A stretch of 8,006 nucleotides of DNA from CAZRDB01 sp964598695. GTDB lineage: Bacteria > Armatimonadota > Zipacnadia > UBA1398. A program made the translations under genes and the position numbers. Below the pieces are notes generated by a model, which saw only the letters and a list, made by a program, of their open reading frames with translations, made no database searches and was not told where the DNA came from. Of this stretch, positions 6,034 through 8,006 are shown piece after piece. The stretch is taken from positions 1-8,006 of the forward strand of contig CAZRDB010000210.1 of NCBI GenBank assembly GCA_964598695.1, in the 5' to 3' direction. Within the stretch, counting starts at the first letter, position 1. The number at the start of each line of letters is the position of its first letter.

Positions 6034-8006
6034 CTAACGGATCCGGTAGAGGACCCCCTGGCGCGTCGCGGCCAGGACCTGCAGCCTCCCCGCCTCCCGG
6101 AGTTGGACCAGCAGCCCGCCGGCGAGGTCTGTGCCTTCGTAGGTCGGCCGCGCGTAACCTCTGTTGATCAGCACCGCCGTGACCCCCAGACGGCGGTAGG
6201 CTGCCAGGAGGTCGTCGGGCGACCGCATCGTCCGGTACGGCAGCAACGTGTGGTAGCCGATGTCGGCCCACAAGTACGGGACATCGAGGTAGTAGCCGCG
6301 CGGCTCGCCGTACAGGGCGACCGTGTCGACCTTTGTGAGCGACCGGTTGGCGGCCTCGAACAGGTCGTAGGCCTCGAAGCCCTCCCGGATCGCCGACTCC
6401 CGATCCATCAGGCCCAGCGCATGGGGGATCTGCCACGACGCGGCCACGCCGCAACACACCAGCGAGAAGACGAGGCCTGCCCCGGTCAGCGCGCCGGCGA
6501 GGCGGCCCGAGCGCGCCGGCCCCATCGAGAGGCGGTCGATCGCCAGCGCCGTCGGCGCCGCGAGCGCGGCCAGCATGGGGATCAGGTAGCGCGTGAGCTG
6601 GGTCGTGAACCACCACGCGCAGAGCGAGAACAGGGCGAAACCGAGCAGGATCCCCACCCAGCGCCCGCATCCCCGACAGAGCAGAAGCCCGGGCAGGAAG
6701 GCGAGGAAAAGCGGCCCCACCAGGCCCAGCACCATCGGTCGTTCCCAGAAGACCGCCCCGTCGAACGTGAGGAACAGCGGCACGAGCGGGATCCCGAGCG
6801 CCGGGCTCGGGACGCCCTCGCGGAACAGACCGTTGACCAAGCCCGCAACGGGACCGGCCGGCGGGATGCCGCGCTTCGGGTCGCGGAGGAACGCCGTCGG
6901 ACGATAGCTCCCCGTCGCCGCCGCTTGGGCGACCCGGCCGAAGCCGTACGTCTTCTGGTCGGCCCGGTAGATCGCGGCGCACTCGGCGTCCCAGTCGGCT
7001 CCGCCGAACACCCCGTAGGCATAGGGGTACAGGGGGTTCCCGGTGTAGAGGTACGACTTCACATACCAGGGCGCGCAGACCGCCGCGGCCAAGCCGACCA
7101 GTGCCGCGATGCCCCGTAGGTTCCACTCGCGCCCGCGGACGCAGCGGAAGAGGGCCGCGCCGGTGACGAACACGAGCACCAGGCCGCCCAGGACCTTGGT
7201 CGCGAGAGCGGTCCCGCAGCACACGCCCGCGAGCCCGAGCCAGCGGCTCTCGCGGGCGGGGCCCGACCACCACTCCACCAGCAGCACGAGGGCCAGCCAC
7301 TCGCCCAGGGCGGTGCCGAGATCGACGTACGCCGTGCCGGCTTCCCAGACCACCATCGGGAGCGTGCCGACCAGCGCGGCCGCCAGGGCCGAGACCCGTT
7401 GGGGGCGCTCGGGGGCCCACCGCGCCGCCGCCCCCGCCACCGAGCCCACCAGCAGGAGGTAGGCCGTGAAGTGGAAGCCTTTGGCGAAGCTCTCGGAGCC
7501 AAGCGCGAGGCCGAGCGTGTAGAGCATCTCGAGGTTGAACGGCGAGTTCGTGTGGTGGTCGTACACGATCCGGTAGATCCGGCCGTGCTCGACGAACAGC
7601 TTCGGCGCGGCCAGGTGGTAGGAGAGGCTGTCCCACTCGTTGGTGCCCGGCGGGCAGAGAGCGCCGGCGGCCGCGAGGAGCGTCGCGACGCCTACCGCGC
7701 ACCACAGCACACCGGCCCAGCCGAAGCCGCGCGGCCGCCGAAGGACCGGGCGCAGCTCCCGCCACAGCGCCCTGAGCGACGGCGCTCCAGCGGCGGCCAC
7801 TGCCCCGACGAGCGCGAGCAGCGCCGGCCGGTGGAGCCACCCGACCAGGCCCAACGCGAGGATGCCGTACGCGAGAGCGGTGAGGCCCACCCAGGCGAAC
7901 AGTGGCACACGGAGCGCGAGGGGGAGATCCTCACGCACCCATCGCCCGAGCAGGAGGCGGCCGAACCCACAGGCGGCGACGCTGACGGCCAGCGCGCAGA
8001 GGAGAC
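6034..8006 (-). CDS. Multi-pass GT39/GT-C-like glycosyltransferase (5' end beyond window)
   Basis: 656 codons are visible and the frame is open to the right edge. The first 22 residues read as a hydrophobic segment (LLCALAVSVAACGFGRLLL), so translation probably starts upstream of the window. A GTG at 7938 could start a 634-residue form but has no convincing ribosome binding site. About a dozen hydrophobic segments cover the first 500 residues. Counting from that GTG, the first large outer loop holds NEWDSLSYHLAAP (100-112) with Glu101 and Asp103, the acidic position expected for GT-C enzymes that use polyprenyl-phosphate sugars. Other visible stretches are WEAGTAYVDL (198-207), TKVLGG and PWYVKSYLYTGNPLYPYAYG. 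The last roughly 130 residues form a soluble, probably extracytoplasmic domain. GT-C proteins of this kind add sugars to lipids, glycans or proteins at the envelope; the acceptor here is unknown. It heads the minus-strand set with pyrE and the ADP-ribosylglycohydrolase. Confidence 0.88.
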   Translation of the reverse strand, partial: LLCALAVSVAACGFGRLLLGRWVREDLPLALRVPLFAWVGLTALAYGILALGLVGWLHRPALLALVGAVAAAGAPSLRALWRELRPVLRRPRGFGWAGVLWCAVGVATLLAAAGALCPPGTNEWDSLSYHLAAPKLFVEHGRIYRIVYDHHTNSPFNLEMLYTLGLALGSESFAKGFHFTAYLLLVGSVAGAAARWAPERPQRVSALAAALVGTLPMVVWEAGTAYVDLGTALGEWLALVLLVEWWSGPARESRWLGLAGVCCGTALATKVLGGLVLVFVTGAALFRCVRGREWNLRGIAALVGLAAAVCAPWYVKSYLYTGNPLYPYAYGVFGGADWDAECAAIYRADQKTYGFGRVAQAAATGSYRPTAFLRDPKRGIPPAGPVAGLVNGLFREGVPSPALGIPLVPLFLTFDGAVFWERPMVLGLVGPLFLAFLPGLLLCRGCGRWVGILLGFALFSLCAWWFTTQLTRYLIPMLAALAAPTALAIDRLSMGPARSGRLAGALTGAGLVFSLVCCGVAASWQIPHALGLMDRESAIREGFEAYDLFEAANRSLTKVDTVALYGEPRGYYLDVPYLWADIGYHTLLPYRTMRSPDDLLAAYRRLGVTAVLINRGYARPTYEGTDLAGGLLVQLREAGRLQVLAATRQGVLYRIR

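Noticed and set aside
6034..7938. Treating GTG at 7938 as the true start of the glycosyltransferase
   Set aside because: The frame continues to the window edge as a plausible membrane helix and the GTG has no Shine-Dalgarno sequence, so a 5'-truncated gene is the better reading, though not proven.

Overview
The window is a very GC-rich bacterial segment. By eye, codon third positions are strongly G/C, and long spurious open frames lie antisense to almost every gene. No rRNA, tRNA, mobile element or CRISPR array is visible. Gene content (PknB-type kinase, L,D-transpeptidase, PEGA-like and TolB/PD40-like modules, a long ADP-ribosylglycohydrolase, a GT39-like membrane protein) fits a high-GC, peptidoglycan-containing bacterium with an elaborate envelope. 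An Armatimonadota-like or related lineage is possible, but this is an impression from domain style and no phylogenetic test was made.

Layout, left to right. (1) 1-1812, minus: a membrane-anchored Ser/Thr kinase fused to a class III nucleotide-cyclase-like domain, with its C-terminus cut off by the window edge. (2) 1875-3365, minus: a secreted three-part protein, L,D-transpeptidase (YkuD) + TolB/PD40-like propeller segments + PEGA-like domain, lying 62 bp upstream of the kinase in the same direction. (3) 3366-3533: a divergent promoter region holding a perfect 14-bp palindrome. (4) 3534-3989, plus: a small secreted Gly/Pro/Gln-rich protein with a single PQQ-like beta-propeller blade. (5) 4017-4045: a strong GC hairpin between convergent genes, probably a bidirectional terminator. 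(6) 4070-5422, minus: an ADP-ribosylglycohydrolase-family enzyme. (7) 5439-5996, minus: orotate phosphoribosyltransferase (pyrE). (8) 6034-8006, minus: a multi-pass GT39/GT-C-like glycosyltransferase whose start lies beyond the right edge.

Genes 8, 7 and 6 are read in that order with gaps of 37 and 16 bp and look like one transcription unit. It joins envelope glycosylation, de novo pyrimidine synthesis and an ADP-ribose-type hydrolase, with no obvious single pathway. Genes 2 and 1 form a second minus-strand pair that may link an envelope cross-linking or sensing protein to a signalling kinase; gene 4 diverges from it and may share its control region. The most unusual items are the kinase-cyclase fusion, whose cyclase domain keeps both metal aspartates but has changed transition-state residues, and the transpeptidase-propeller-PEGA fusion next to it.
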